A program made the translations under genes and the position numbers. Under the pieces are notes generated by a model. It was not told the DNA's origin. It saw only the letters and a program-made list of their open reading frames with translations, and did not search any database. Below are positions 38,956 to 49,815 of a DNA stretch of 64,000 bases, piece after piece. Source of the stretch: Bretschneidera sinensis. Lineage: Eukaryota; Streptophyta; Magnoliopsida; Brassicales; Akaniaceae. The stretch is taken from assembly GCA_023935145.1 (NCBI GenBank), contig CM043698.1, positions 33,575,001 to 33,639,000 of the forward strand, given 5' to 3'. Position 1 is the stretch's first letter. Every line of letters begins with the position of its first letter.

Positions 38956-41900
38956 TTATAACTGCTGGAGTGGATTCAAGTCTGGCCTTGTTGGATATTC
39001 GAAACCCTGCAGCGCTGGCATCCTTTTCAAATCATCTTCTGAATATGCAGGGATGAACCAGTATCTCTTATCTATCCCGAACACCTGAGATAGTAAAAGT
39101 AATAAACTAATTACTATGATTCAATTTTCATCCCAGCTCAAAGTGTGGTATTTAATGGTTTGATGCAGGTTGATAAAATGTACAGACACATGAACAAGAA
39201 AGGTTTTCTAAGTTGGGTGGGATGTGAATAATGGGGGGCATGAACAAACAAAACTTTGGGAAGTCTACAAGTTCTAGATTTCCAATCTTGGATAATTCAA
39301 TCATCTTGAAAAGGGAAGGAATTTGAAGAAGTCTGCAATGAAATCACCAGGTACAAATATTAGAATTCAGACTCTAAGTCACTCAACCTGATCTAGCCAT
39401 CGTGTTCTTTGCCAAATTGAAATTTACCTGTGTAAATTCAAAATCAAGCAATCAACTAAATCAGGTAATTTTCTGCACTAGCACCAGCGACACACTTATA
39501 CCTTCGGGTCTTCATTAACACTTTTCTTATGAGAATTGAGAAGTTTTCTTGATTAAAGCAAGCCGTATTGTAAAAGAGATTTCCTATCCTAAGTCCCGCA
39601 CGTGTAATGCGCAAAAATTTAAAACCAAAAAAAGCATACCTGCTCAAAGTTTTTCCTCCGACCAAGGTCATAATGCCATTTAGGAGTGGTTTTCTTTTCA
39701 TATGCCTGGAAACGAGAAAATTGAGCAATCAAGAACATAATTTGAGATATATCAGAGGGAACAGTAAATAGCAAAGAGGCATTACCTCAATAGTGGTCGT
39801 ATTGGCCGCCACGAATGCTATATGCATAATCAGAAAGCCCATAATACTCAATCCAAATGCTAAGTTCACAACTGAAATCGAAAAATAACAATTTATGAAT
39901 AAAATGAAGGATACAGACAATTTTTTTTAAAGAAAAAATTATCTTTGTAGAACTTACTAAAAGTGACAAAAGTGGCTGCAAGGGTTCCTGGTGTTCCGGG
40001 TATCTCACCATCAGAAAAAAGGGCCAAAAAAACAGGGAATAATGATGAAGCGACCAGAGTTGTCTCCAGAAATGTGTAAAACTGCATCAAAATCAAGCAG
40101 CAAAAATACTACTCATGTCTTTTCTTTTTGAATCAAATGGTCTTCAGTTTCAATTAAATAAAGAGACACGCAAAAGCATTAGATCCAACACATAACAACA
40201 CAATAATTATTCAACATGTTTCAATCTACCAAGTGAAACTGCCATTACAGAAAAGTCAATGAATGGAAAAGCTGTGTCTAGACGCTTATAAAAAACATTA
40301 ATATAAAGCACATCAAACACAAGGACAACCAGTGCCCTGAAATGGATTAGATGACCAAACATTTCTTAATAAAACCAGATAGTATATGTCTATTTTAATT
40401 CCCAATCTCCAATTGAGAGTACCTGCAGGGAATTTTTTTTCAAGAATAAAAGCTTCAGCAAATTTAAGACATGATTTTAGAAATTTTACAATTAAACTGC
40501 AAAAAATGTGTTTGTCTTATTGGTGTTAGTTCAACCACGTCCTATCACCATAAGGTAGGAAACATATAATAATAGTCCAGAAATTTTACTCCTTTTACGT
40601 TTGATTCTCAGTTCTACCTTTTTCTTCTTTATGACTTCCAAGAGTAACAAAACCCATCTTTGCATAACAATAAGGGGTATCTTTTCAACGGTCCTCCAAT
40701 AGGAGTGGATCTCCCCAGTCCTGTTCTCTTTATCTGCAGTGTGTGCTTAGAATGGTATCAACCACTCTTTCTCACAAAGCTATCTTTTCATGTCATTAGA
40801 CTCGTTACAAATATGTCAACCGAAGAACGCAAAATGAATCCAATTAGTAAGGATTCATGCTTCCTAGATGACTGTCTTCACCATATGAACCAAAGATCAG
40901 ATTTAAATCAATCAATTATAAAAACTCCCTAGAAACAATAGTTTAAAAAGGAATGCATGATAATGAGAAGCACCCTTACAAACATTTCAAGTAATAACTG
41001 TTTTAGAGAGAATACAATCTAACATTTCTCACCTTCTCTCCCTCTATAACTCAAGTAGTTATTTTATGATGTGTCACCAGATTTTGATAAATGTTACTAT
41101 AACTCAAGTAGTTATTTATCAAAATTTGTTAAACTGTTCGTAGTTTTTAACAAAATCTATATCACAAAATGTCGAAAGTTTATTAGGACACAATCAAATG
41201 CCAATAATGAGATCGACATTAGAATCATCAATACCGAAGGCCATAATACTGGATGCATTAATCTAATCTAGCTTAAATTGAACGAGCGCATGTATGCTGC
41301 AAGAATTGACTCACATGGTACAGTCACGTACCAAAAAAAGAAGGAAATACTTGTAGTTCAATGCACCAACACAATTGACGACCCACACACAGTGATGGTC
41401 CATTTTCAATATACACCTCCCACCTGAAACGATTTAACAAATGAAGCTCACCTTATACGAAAACAACATACCAACAAAGCTTCTAGAAAAGAATTGTACA
41501 GAAGGAACTCACAAACAGAGCAGTGATGGCAACGAGGTGGTTTGAGCTGATTGCACTTTCTACAGAATCGTATAGCTTGATCTGTGGGCTCACCAAGCAT
41601 AACTGACTGGTTTGGACCTAACTCTGCCCCAGTATATCCTGAACTCATTAACGGATGCGCGTCACCTTTCTCATCATCCAATTCAGGCCTTCAATTTTGT
41701 GGAACACCACCCGGATCCATTACAACAACAGAAAAGTAGCTCCATAGTAGCATCACCAACTACAAAACCAAACCAACTTACTGAACTTCAGTACCAATGA
41801 ATTTCAATTTCCTATCCTTTTCAATTTTTCCTGAGGAGCTTGATAAAAATTTATTCTTTTTCCTTTTTTTTCTCTTTCTTTTGGGTTAAGGTTAACAACT

Positions 41901-44900
41901 AATAACTCTACAGGATGTACTTTAAAGGTGGATATCCAGAAAGCCTAGGACTCTCTGAATTAGAGCTTTGTGGCAGATATGCTGTTGAAGTTGAACTTCC
42001 CTGAAAAGTTTGTTCAGTTGATCATAGCCTGCATCAGTTCCCCTAAGTTTTCTATTAGTATTAACGGTTCTCTTGAGGGATGCTTTCCTTGAGCTAAAGG
42101 TCTAAGACAAAGGGTCCAATGTCCCCCTATTTGTTTGTGATCTGGAGTACTTTCTAGATTGATGAAGAAAACTACAAAGGAAGATAAGGGGTTTTCTTAT
42201 CATCCTAGATGCAAGAAGTGTGAGGAGACACATTTGTACTTTGCAGATGACCTCATTTTCTGTGACAAAAGAAGCTACTATAGCTGTGAAAAAAACCCTT
42301 GATAAGTTTGGCTGAGAGCGAATTTGGCTAATAGTACAATTATTTGTGGGGGTATTCATGATCAACTTAAAAATGAGATTATTAATCAAATGGGGTTTAA
42401 TGTCGGTACCATGCCTATGAAGTACCTGTACCTGGGGATGCCTGTGATTTCCTCTAAGCTCTCAAAGAATGATTGTTGGTCTTTGATAAACAACTTGAAG
42501 ACCAAAGTGTATAAATGGACTAACAAGTTCTTATCTTATGCTGACAGACTTCAACTTGTTAAAAGTGACTTGTTCAGCATGCAGGTATATCGGAGTTCCG
42601 TTTTTATTCTGCCTAAACATGTTATTAAGCAGATTGAAAATATATGCAGGAGCTTTCTTTGGTCGGGCACTGACATGATGAAGAATGCGGGAAATGTGTG
42701 TTACCTTGAGGTTTGTCTGCCTAAGGAAGAGGGAGGGTTAGGTGTTAAGAAATTAGTGGACTGGAATGTTGCTGCTGTCATGAAGCACTTATGGTGTGTT
42801 GCTGTCGGTGTTCATTCTGTTTGGTCTAAATGGTTCAGAAGATGATAATTAAAGACAGATGCATATGGCCTTTAAAAACTCCAAATGATTGCAGTTGGGT
42901 CCTTAAAAAGATTTTGAAGCTAAGAGAGGGGTTCAATGATCAGATCCATCATTGGTTGGCAATGGGATCAATACAATTTCTGGTATGACAAATGGTTGCG
43001 TGATGGTAGTATTATTGATAAATATGGAGAAAGGAGTATTGAGGATTCTAGGTTGACTAAAAAGACTAAAGTTGCTGATTTTATGACTAATTCTGGTTGG
43101 GTGTTTCCTCAAGCTCTAAATGAGGATGTCCAAGAGCTATGGGATCACATTAAGGAGGTTAGTACTACTGATACTTCTCAACCAGATAAAATTGTGTGGA
43201 ATGCTGATAGTTCTAGTGTTTTTCGCATCAAGAGCGCGTGGAATAGGTTCAGAACTAAGGAAGGAGAAGGTTAAGTGGAGTGCTCTAGTGTGGGATAATT
43301 TGACTATTCCAAGGCATGCTTTTATCAGCTGGTTAGCAATGAAGAACATATTGAAAGCTCAAAGTTTCCCGATGAAGATTGGTGTTCTTAGGCAACTGGG
43401 TGTATTTTTTGTCAAGCCCCAACTGAAGATACCCCTCATCTTTTCTTTGGATGCACTTATAGTCGAAGGGTTTGGAATGCTATGTTGCAAATTTGCAGAA
43501 TTAGTATGAGTTATGGGGATTGGGGTTATGAGGTTCAATGGATGATTGATAACTAGAAAAGGAATGGTGTTGTTGTCTCTGTGCAAAGAGCAACGTTTGC
43601 AGCTACGGTGTATCATTTATGGTCTTAAAGAAACAGAAGGAGATTTTCTGGAGAAAGTAGGAGTGATAATCAAATTGATGATCTTATAAGGCATGACATT
43701 CGTTCCAAGATGAGTTTGATGAGCAATGTTAAAGATTCCTATAAGAACAGAGAGACTTTAGCTTTGTGTAATATTTCTGTTACTATGAAAAAGGCAAGAA
43801 CATAAGGTAGAGATCCTAGAGCTAGTAGACAGGATGAAAGATTTCACAATACTTATGGAGTTGCTCCTTAGTTGGTTGTTGTATTTGATGGTGTATATAG
43901 CAGATAGGATCTATTGTTTCTTGGCTGAGGTTAGATTTGCTTGTAGATATTGGTGTCATCCTTGGATTTCTAGGATTCGTTATTTTTCCAGCTAATGCTG
44001 GGTTTGAGGCCCGAATTTTCCAGGAGTTTCTGGTAGATGACAGCTTTTTGCTGTCTTCAATGTTTTGGTTATTCAATTCAATTGATTCCAAAAAAACATT
44101 TATAACTCTACCGACTAATTACATACCAGCAACAAGAACCAAAGAAAGAAAAAGACTCACAATCAATGTAACATTTCCAAGTAAGGAATCTGCAACAAAA
44201 CTTGATAATAAGGAATGCAAAATTCAAAGTCACCCCCTTTCATCAATTCTCACAACAAAATCAAGACAAAAAAAAATAGAAAACTGGTTCTATGTTCAAT
44301 AGCTAGGTGAAAAGCAAAGTGAAAATAGGACTACTTCCAGGTCCTCTCTGTCTCAACCAGCACTATGAACCTAGAAGGTTAAAAGAACCACTGCCAACCA
44401 CCAAAGCTATAACGAGAACTGGTAAATTTAACTTAGTTTAACTTTTAATCCTCTCCGCAATAAACCAACAAAATGCATAAAATTTCAAGTTGCGCAATCT
44501 TCCAATGCACACGATTTATACATCAACCCAAAAAAATAAACAACACAGAGTTCTCTCTACATAACGAGAAGACAGCAAATTACCAATTTATCCACTGAAC
44601 TAACCCAACTACTTGATTTATATCATTTTTTTTTATTTTTTTGCAAATTAAAGAAGCAGAATTCATAACATTTTATGATCTTAATCTTGTTTCCTTTTAA
44701 AGTGCAAACCAATAACCAAAAATCAAAATCCCAAAGAAACAAACGGGAAAAGTCTTGAAAGGATCTTACTAGAAAATGGAACAACAACAAGACTGCAATA
44801 GCAGTGAGTGAATCAAGACCTCCATGCAACAAAGCAGGACCGTAATTGGTTACAACAAGAGCATAATACGTCAACCCAATTATGCCAATCACCAATACGA

Positions 44901-44958
44901 TCATGATCGAACCCAAGGCACGCAGTGACGTACAGAATTTGAACACGTTCCATGCCAT
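38956..44958 (-). CDS. PAT14: DHHC protein S-acyltransferase, PAT14-like, 7 exons, with an in-frame TGA
   Basis: Membrane palmitoyltransferase that S-acylates cysteines. Exons: 44958-44770, 41759-41513, 41423-41332, 40081-39958, 39871-39786, 39705-39640 and 39084-38956; all GT-AG and in phase, 310 codons. It starts [16 protein letters not shown]; the zinc-binding Cys-rich domain is [18 protein letters not shown] and the catalytic DHHC lies in [19 protein letters not shown]. The TTxE motif (NTTTIEAYEKK) spans the exon 5/6 join. Four hydrophobic segments fit the DHHC topology. Codon 86 (41691-41693) is TGA within [16 protein letters not shown], where the family has Trp (NWRP), which would truncate the protein before the catalytic domain. 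Everything else is intact, so it is either a very recent null allele or a base error. Intron 1 holds an antisense LINE. Confidence 0.9.
41912..44101 (+). mobile_element. 5'-truncated L1-type LINE with 10-bp TSD, in PAT14 intron 1
   Basis: About 2.2 kb of ORF2 3' half: the reverse-transcriptase catalytic motif appears as [11 protein letters not shown] (about 42228-42260), followed by the thumb-like region [20 protein letters not shown] and [19 protein letters not shown], then a zf-RVT-like part ([20 protein letters not shown] near 43190). Several stops and a frameshift near 43270. The repeat ATAACTCTAC occurs at 41902-41911 and 44102-44111, next to a short A run, giving a target-site duplication. 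It lies antisense to the gene. Confidence 0.85.
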
Positions 44959-45429
44959 TTTTACGGGTCCCTAATCTGCGCTTACCATGATAGATAAACA
45001 AGAAGTTCAAAAAGTCCAAAGAACAAGAACAAGAACAAGAACAAGAAAAAGAAATCTATATGTCGGTGTAAAATTATGGATATCTTTTGTAATTGAGCTA
45101 AGAAGTTGATAATGGGGTGAATTTACTAGGAATCTTTTTTGTCTGTATTAACATTGGATTTTGGAATTCCATTGGGAAAAATGGAATTCCAGTTTCCACA
45201 TTTTGGGTCTTATCTTAGTAGGATATCGGATTTTGATGGAATTCAGAATGCTGACGAGGTAAAGATTTTTAGGTTTTTATTTACCAAGAAAGGATAAAAT
45301 AACTTTTTCAATACTTACAAATTTATAATTACATTAATAAGAGTAGCATATGGACCCAGGCCCATCACGTAAATTAGTAGTATAGTTTTAAGTTTATCTG
45401 CACTCTTGGGCCAAGTGGCCAATAACGTT
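44959..45429. other. Promoter-side flank of PAT14
   Basis: About 470 bp right of the PAT14 start codon. It contains a short AAGAAC/AAGAACA tandem tract at 45022-45050 that is probably 5' UTR. No gene seen. Confidence 0.4.
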
Positions 45430-46010
45430 GTAGAAGTGTTTCCGCTACCGCATGGTTTTCATCTTCAGCTAGGCAGTACCTCAGTCCATTACAATGCACC
45501 ACCGACATTTCAGTCAACTATGAATGCTATATTTCGGCCTTACACTGCAAATTTGCGTTGGTCTTTTTTAACTTTATTTTGGTCTACAACAGTTCTTGGA
45601 GTCATCACCTTCGTCAACTAGCTAAAGTACAGCACATTCTGCTTGCCAACAATTTCTATATATGCTACAAAAAGTAAACGCCTCTTTGGTCAATCCTCTG
45701 TTGAATATTTGGGTACCATACGGCTTTGCAATCAGCGAACAAGTTTTCTATGGCAGGCTGCGTCTCCATCCTATTTGTCATAAATAATTGTGTTGGACAA
45801 CCAAAAACTGTCGCAAGTTCGCCCATATTGCAGCCCCTTGCAATTATTAATCAACGCCAACTACAACGATAAGGTAAGGTGATTATTCACGCCATTGTGC
45901 ATGGGGAAGGACTTATCCTAGAGCTGGACATCACTTTGGAAGCATTAAAGATCTTTGCAAATTATCTCTAACTCCGAATATTGAGGACAAGGTTTTGTTG
46001 ATGGGAAAGG
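45430..46010 (+). pseudogene. Ty3/gypsy reverse-transcriptase relic
   Basis: Frames read NAPPTFQSTMNAIFRPY (about 45496-45550) and, after frameshifts, SHHLRQLAKVQHILLANNFY (45600-45660) and LFGQSSVEYLGT (45685-45720), a classic gypsy polymerase block. The central catalytic FVDDI-type motif is lost to small deletions. No LTRs are visible, so this is an isolated, decayed piece. Confidence 0.75.
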
Positions 46011-46129
46011 ACTGTTAGGAAAGCAGATGTAGACGTAAATGATACTAAATTAATGTTAAATGATAGCTTAGATTACTGTCAGATGATACGAAACCATAGA
46101 CCTCGCCCATGCCATATCTAAAATATAAA

Positions 46130-46331
46130 ATTTAGAAGAAAAAACCTGCAAAACCACTTAGCCCACTCATGCATTAAGTGGGCTGCCTTTTTATTTCTTT
46201 CTCCGGGCTCATACCCAGCTCAACAGTTATGTTCTTTTTGTTAGTTCAGCTGGTTCATGGGATTTTGGTACTGTTGATGTTTCGTTGGGGCTTTGTCCCT
46301 TTCAATGAATTTTACTTCGAAAAAAAAAAAT
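46130..46331 (+). mobile_element. Putative LINE 3' UTR with poly(A) tail
   Basis: T-rich sequence ending in 'gggctttgtccctttcaatga' type text and an A run at 46320-46331. The composition and tail resemble the 3' ends of the other L1 copies in the window, but no coding part is attached, so this is tentative. Confidence 0.35.
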
Positions 46332-46936
46332 AAAGGTACATGCGCATGAGCTGCACCCCCTGGTTCAGTTGCAGGGCTCTTTTGTCCAAACTTGCACTGA
46401 CCCTGATCTCATCACAGTTCAACGTACCACAAGTTAGCCAGTAGCCAGCAAAAGTAAAAGGACACCCATGCAATGCAAAGGAGAAAAGAGGGCAAAGTGG
46501 GGACACGTGCACATGATCCTATGCGAGGGCAAGGCACACAAATGACACATCACACAAGTCAGCGAGCAAGATTTCGCTAGCAAAAAAAATAAGAAAGAGC
46601 TCTCAGTCAAAACGCGGTCCTAGAGAGAGGTTAGAGAGAGAATCTCTCAAGCCTTTTTCGCTGCTTCTCCCTAATCCCGCCCCTGCTTGTTTGATTTCAT
46701 TTTTCCTGTCTCAATCCTAGTAATACTTCATGGGGAAGAAGAAACCCAGCAAGCCAAAGGAAGTTTCAGCCCAAGACCCGAGTGATATTGAGTATGTGCA
46801 GAGGTATTTCAAAAATAAGGATGCTACAGTGTCTATGTCGATCCCGAAGACTTTAGAAGAAGAAGCAGCGGAGACTCTTGGGATTACCAAAGGAAAAAGT
46901 AAGAAATCCTTTGGTAACAGGTCTGAAGATATTCCT

Positions 46937-47169
46937 TGTTAAAAGATATTTCCTATTCTTACTGCAATATTAGCTTCCTAGTTTCATATGTATTAGTTTC
47001 CTAATTAGTTTAGTTTTCTGTTTTATTATAAACCCTATGTTTCCTATTTCTATTAGGTTTTATATTCTTAGCCTATATATAGACTTGTATTCGTCTTTCA
47101 CAATAACTTCAAGAATATACATCAATAATACAAGAGTTTCTTCTCCAATCACTCTTTATTTTTCTAACA
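46937..47169 (+). repeat. 5' LTR of the non-autonomous retroelement
   Basis: 233 bp, TG...CA ends, paired with 48482-48714. Contains CCTATATATAGAC near 47072, a plausible TATA region. Confidence 0.95.
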
Positions 47170-47190
47170 TGGTATCAGAGCCTTAATGGT

Positions 47191-47326
47191 TCTCGGTATT
47201 TTAAGAGTTGAGTATGCTCTGTAATTGCCACTATTAGTGGATCCTTCACATCAGAAATTCTCGGTATATTAAGAGTTGAGTATGCTCTGTGATTGCCACT
47301 ATTAGTGGATCATTCACATCAGAAAA
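47191..47326 (+). repeat. 68-bp tandem duplication after the primer-binding site
   Basis: Two near-identical copies beginning TCTCGGTAT (47191 and 47259) and containing GAGTTGAGTATGCTCTG and GCCACTATTAGTGGATC. Each unit includes an imperfect palindrome CCACTATTAGTGG, so it may form part of the packaging/leader region of the element. Confidence 0.75.
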
Positions 47327-47852
47327 ACTTCTAGTATATCCTTTTCATACCTGTCGGGTCATCATTATAGTCGGAGTCTCATTCTCCATCGACATCATCT
47401 CCGCTGTCGCTTCTGTTTCAGAAACGCTGCTGCCACATCAGCCCTAAAAGCCACATCAGCGCCACCTCAGTGCCACCTCAGTGCCACGTCACCCATTGAC
47501 ATCATCTCCGCTGCCACGTCACCCGTTGACATCATCTCCTCTACCGCTTCACTCTTTTCCTCTAACCAAAAACCCTAGCCGCCTCATTTTTTTCACCTCA
47601 CACACAGCAACATTAGCATCACCACACCAATCCCTGCTGAATCTTTACCTTCACCCCATTGGCACCTACAGCAGCACACCTCAAACCCCTACCCTCCCTC
47701 TCTCTCAAACTTCTGCCCTCACTCTCTCTCTCAGCACTCCTCCAATTCGCCATAACGTACTCTTATTGGAGAGAGAGAAGGAGAGAGGGAGAGTGAAATT
47801 ATTCTGATTTTTGTAAGGGAGAAATTATACGCAATCAATCAATCAGATCAAG

Positions 47853-48245
47853 ATGCAGCCGACTAACGGTCCTGATCTGAGCAACCCACCGAAGCAGCAA
47901 GCGCAGCCGCAGCAAGCACATCAACAGTGGGTACCGCATTCACAGCAACAGCAACAGTGGATGGCAGCTATGCAGTACCCAGCTGCTTCTATAGCGATAA
48001 TACAGCAGCAGCTCCTCCTCCTCCTGTTTCACCTACATCACCCATGATTCTCTCAGTATCATCAGCAGCAGCATCACCATCAACATCAACATCAACAGCA
48101 TTAGCATCAGTATCACCAGCATCAACAACAACTCAAACACGAGCTGCATCTATTGCACCATCACCATCTTGTGGAACCGCCGAATCCCAAGTCACATTTC
48201 AACAAGCATAACCAGCAGCATCAGCAACAGCAGCAAGTTATCACT
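47853..48245 (+). pseudogene. Captured 5' fragment of an RBP45/RBP47-like RNA-binding protein gene
   Basis: Starts MQPTNGPDLSNPPKQQAQPQ and continues HSQQQQQWMAAMQYPAAS, then a His/Gln-rich stretch with in-frame stops (for example TGA near 48043). The Gln-rich leader followed by QQWMAAMQYPAA is characteristic, from family knowledge, of plant RBP45/47 proteins, before their RRMs. A GAGAGA-rich leader upstream (about 47770-47852) looks like that gene's 5' UTR. No RRM is present. It lies in the position where gag/pol would be expected. Confidence 0.6.
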
Positions 48246-48481
48246 CCGTGATTCTGCTCCGGGTCCTGCCAAGTCATCACCCATGATTCTCTCAGCATCA
48301 ACATCATCAGCATCAGCAGCAGCAACAAGTTATCACCCGAGATTCCGCTTCGGGTCCTGCCAAGTCATCACCCGTGATTCCGCTCCGGGCCCTGCCTGTC
48401 ACTCGTCTTTTCTGTGCTTCGTTGATTCAGTTTACAAACTCAAGTTGGCATCCATTTTACCACCTTAAGTTTGAGGGGGGC

Positions 48482-48714
48482 TGTTAAAAGATATTTCCTA
48501 TTCTTACTGCAATATTAGCTTCCTAGTTTCATATGTATTAGTTTCCTAATTAGTTTAGTTTCCTGTTTTATTATAAACCCTATGTTTCCTATTTCTATTA
48601 GGTTTTATATTCTTAGCCTATATATAGACTTGTATTCGTCTTTCACAATAACTTCAAGAATATACATCAATAATACAAGAGTTTCTTCTCCAATCACTCT
48701 TTATTTTTCTAACA
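48482..48714 (+). repeat. 3' LTR of the non-autonomous retroelement
   Basis: 233 bp, preceded by a purine tract; differs from the 5' LTR at one position (about 48560-48562, C versus T). Confidence 0.95.
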
Positions 48715-49319
48715 TTCCTAATGAGCAAAGAGAGGCCTTTGCAGAGTTGGAAAATTCAAAATCTCTTCCTGCTACTGTTCCTGTGTCGAGCGGGAAAATA
48801 GAAGAGAATGAACAGTGTTTTGACAACACTGACTTGGATGATTCAGAGAGCCTCTCATGTACCTTAGGAGAGGAGGATACAAGCGTGGGCCTTGACAATC
48901 CTGATCCCAGCTCTGATGATGAGAACAGCAAACTGGTAAATTCGGCTGAAGGTTCAGATACTGTTCACGGTGGTACTGTTCACAGAGTATCATAGGAAGA
49001 AGAAAAGAGTAAGAAGAGCAAGTCTGTTCCTAGAGTCAGCAGAGCTTCTTGGGTGACCTTATTTGCTGATAATAGGAAGCCTGGTAATGGTATGCAACTC
49101 ACAGTCATGGAAGAAGAGAGTGAAGAGGTCAGTGTCTCTGAGGAAGAACTGGAAGAAGAGCAGGATGCCTATCAACACTGCTTGGTTGGTTACTTTGCAG
49201 GGAGATTTCCTGGGAAAGCAGCCTTGAAACTCATCACTGATTCATGGAAGGTTAGAGTTCAAACAGAGTTTTATGACAGTGGTTGGATTATATTTAAATT
49301 TGACAATTCTCACTGCAAG

Positions 49320-49575
49320 ATAAATTGTCAGTGCCAGCGTTTTTTTTTTGCATATTCTGGCACTTAAAAGTACCGTAATATGAATTTCTAGCGCTTTTTA
49401 CAAGCGCAGGAATGTGCGGTGTCGAAACGCAAATACCGGCGCTTTGAAGAAGCGCCGCAATATGCATATTTTTCCGGTATGTAGCGGTACTTCCAAGCGT
49501 CGGTATGTAGTGGCACTTCCAAGCGCCAGTATGTAACGGCACTTAAAAGCGCCGGTATATAAGCGCCGCGAAAGT
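49320..49575. repeat. CACTA left subterminal repeats
   Basis: Repeated short motifs around AAGCGCCGGTAT (variants AAGCGTCGGTATG, AAGCGCCAGTATG, TACCGGCGCTTTG) in both orientations, much more GC-rich than the surroundings. In En/Spm such arrays bind the TNPA protein and set the cis-requirements for transposition. Confidence 0.85.
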
Positions 49576-49815
49576 TTCTTCCCACCACAAAATGAATTTC
49601 GGTTTAAATTATGTTTTTTAACTTTGACTTAAATATCAACATATATTCTATATGCAAATGTTCTTCTAAATATAAAATGCATCATCCATAAAAATTCTTT
49701 CAGTCAACATAAACGTCTTATTTACACACAAAAATATTCATAGTTCATATATAAAATTCATACAAAAACAAAGTAATGGAAATGTAGTATGAAAAATTAT
49801 TTTAGCATCACGAAA

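Larger units (their letters stand above)
46937..48714 (+). mobile_element. Young non-autonomous LTR retroelement (TRIM/LARD-like) carrying a host gene fragment
   Basis: LTRs 46937-47169 and 48482-48714, both 233 bp, start TGTTAAAAG, end CTAACA, and differ at a single base in my reading. A 5-bp target duplication TTCCT flanks it (46932-46936, 48715-48719). The primer-binding site TGGTATCAGAGC follows the 5' LTR directly (47170-47181), of the initiator-Met tRNA type common in copia and TRIM elements, and the purine tract TTGAGGGGGG precedes the 3' LTR. The LTR contains TATATATAG as a likely TATA box. The 1.3-kb interior has no gag or pol. Orientation is given by PBS and PPT. Confidence 0.95.

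Noticed and set aside
47481..47807. Pro/Leu/Ser-rich 108-residue frame in the LTR element
   Set aside because: Low-complexity, formed by repeated CCACC/CTC motifs in the element's leader; no family recognised.
47927..48468. Ala/Ser/Thr-rich frames
   Set aside because: Alternative frames of CAG/CAT/CAA repeats in the captured RBP-like fragment.
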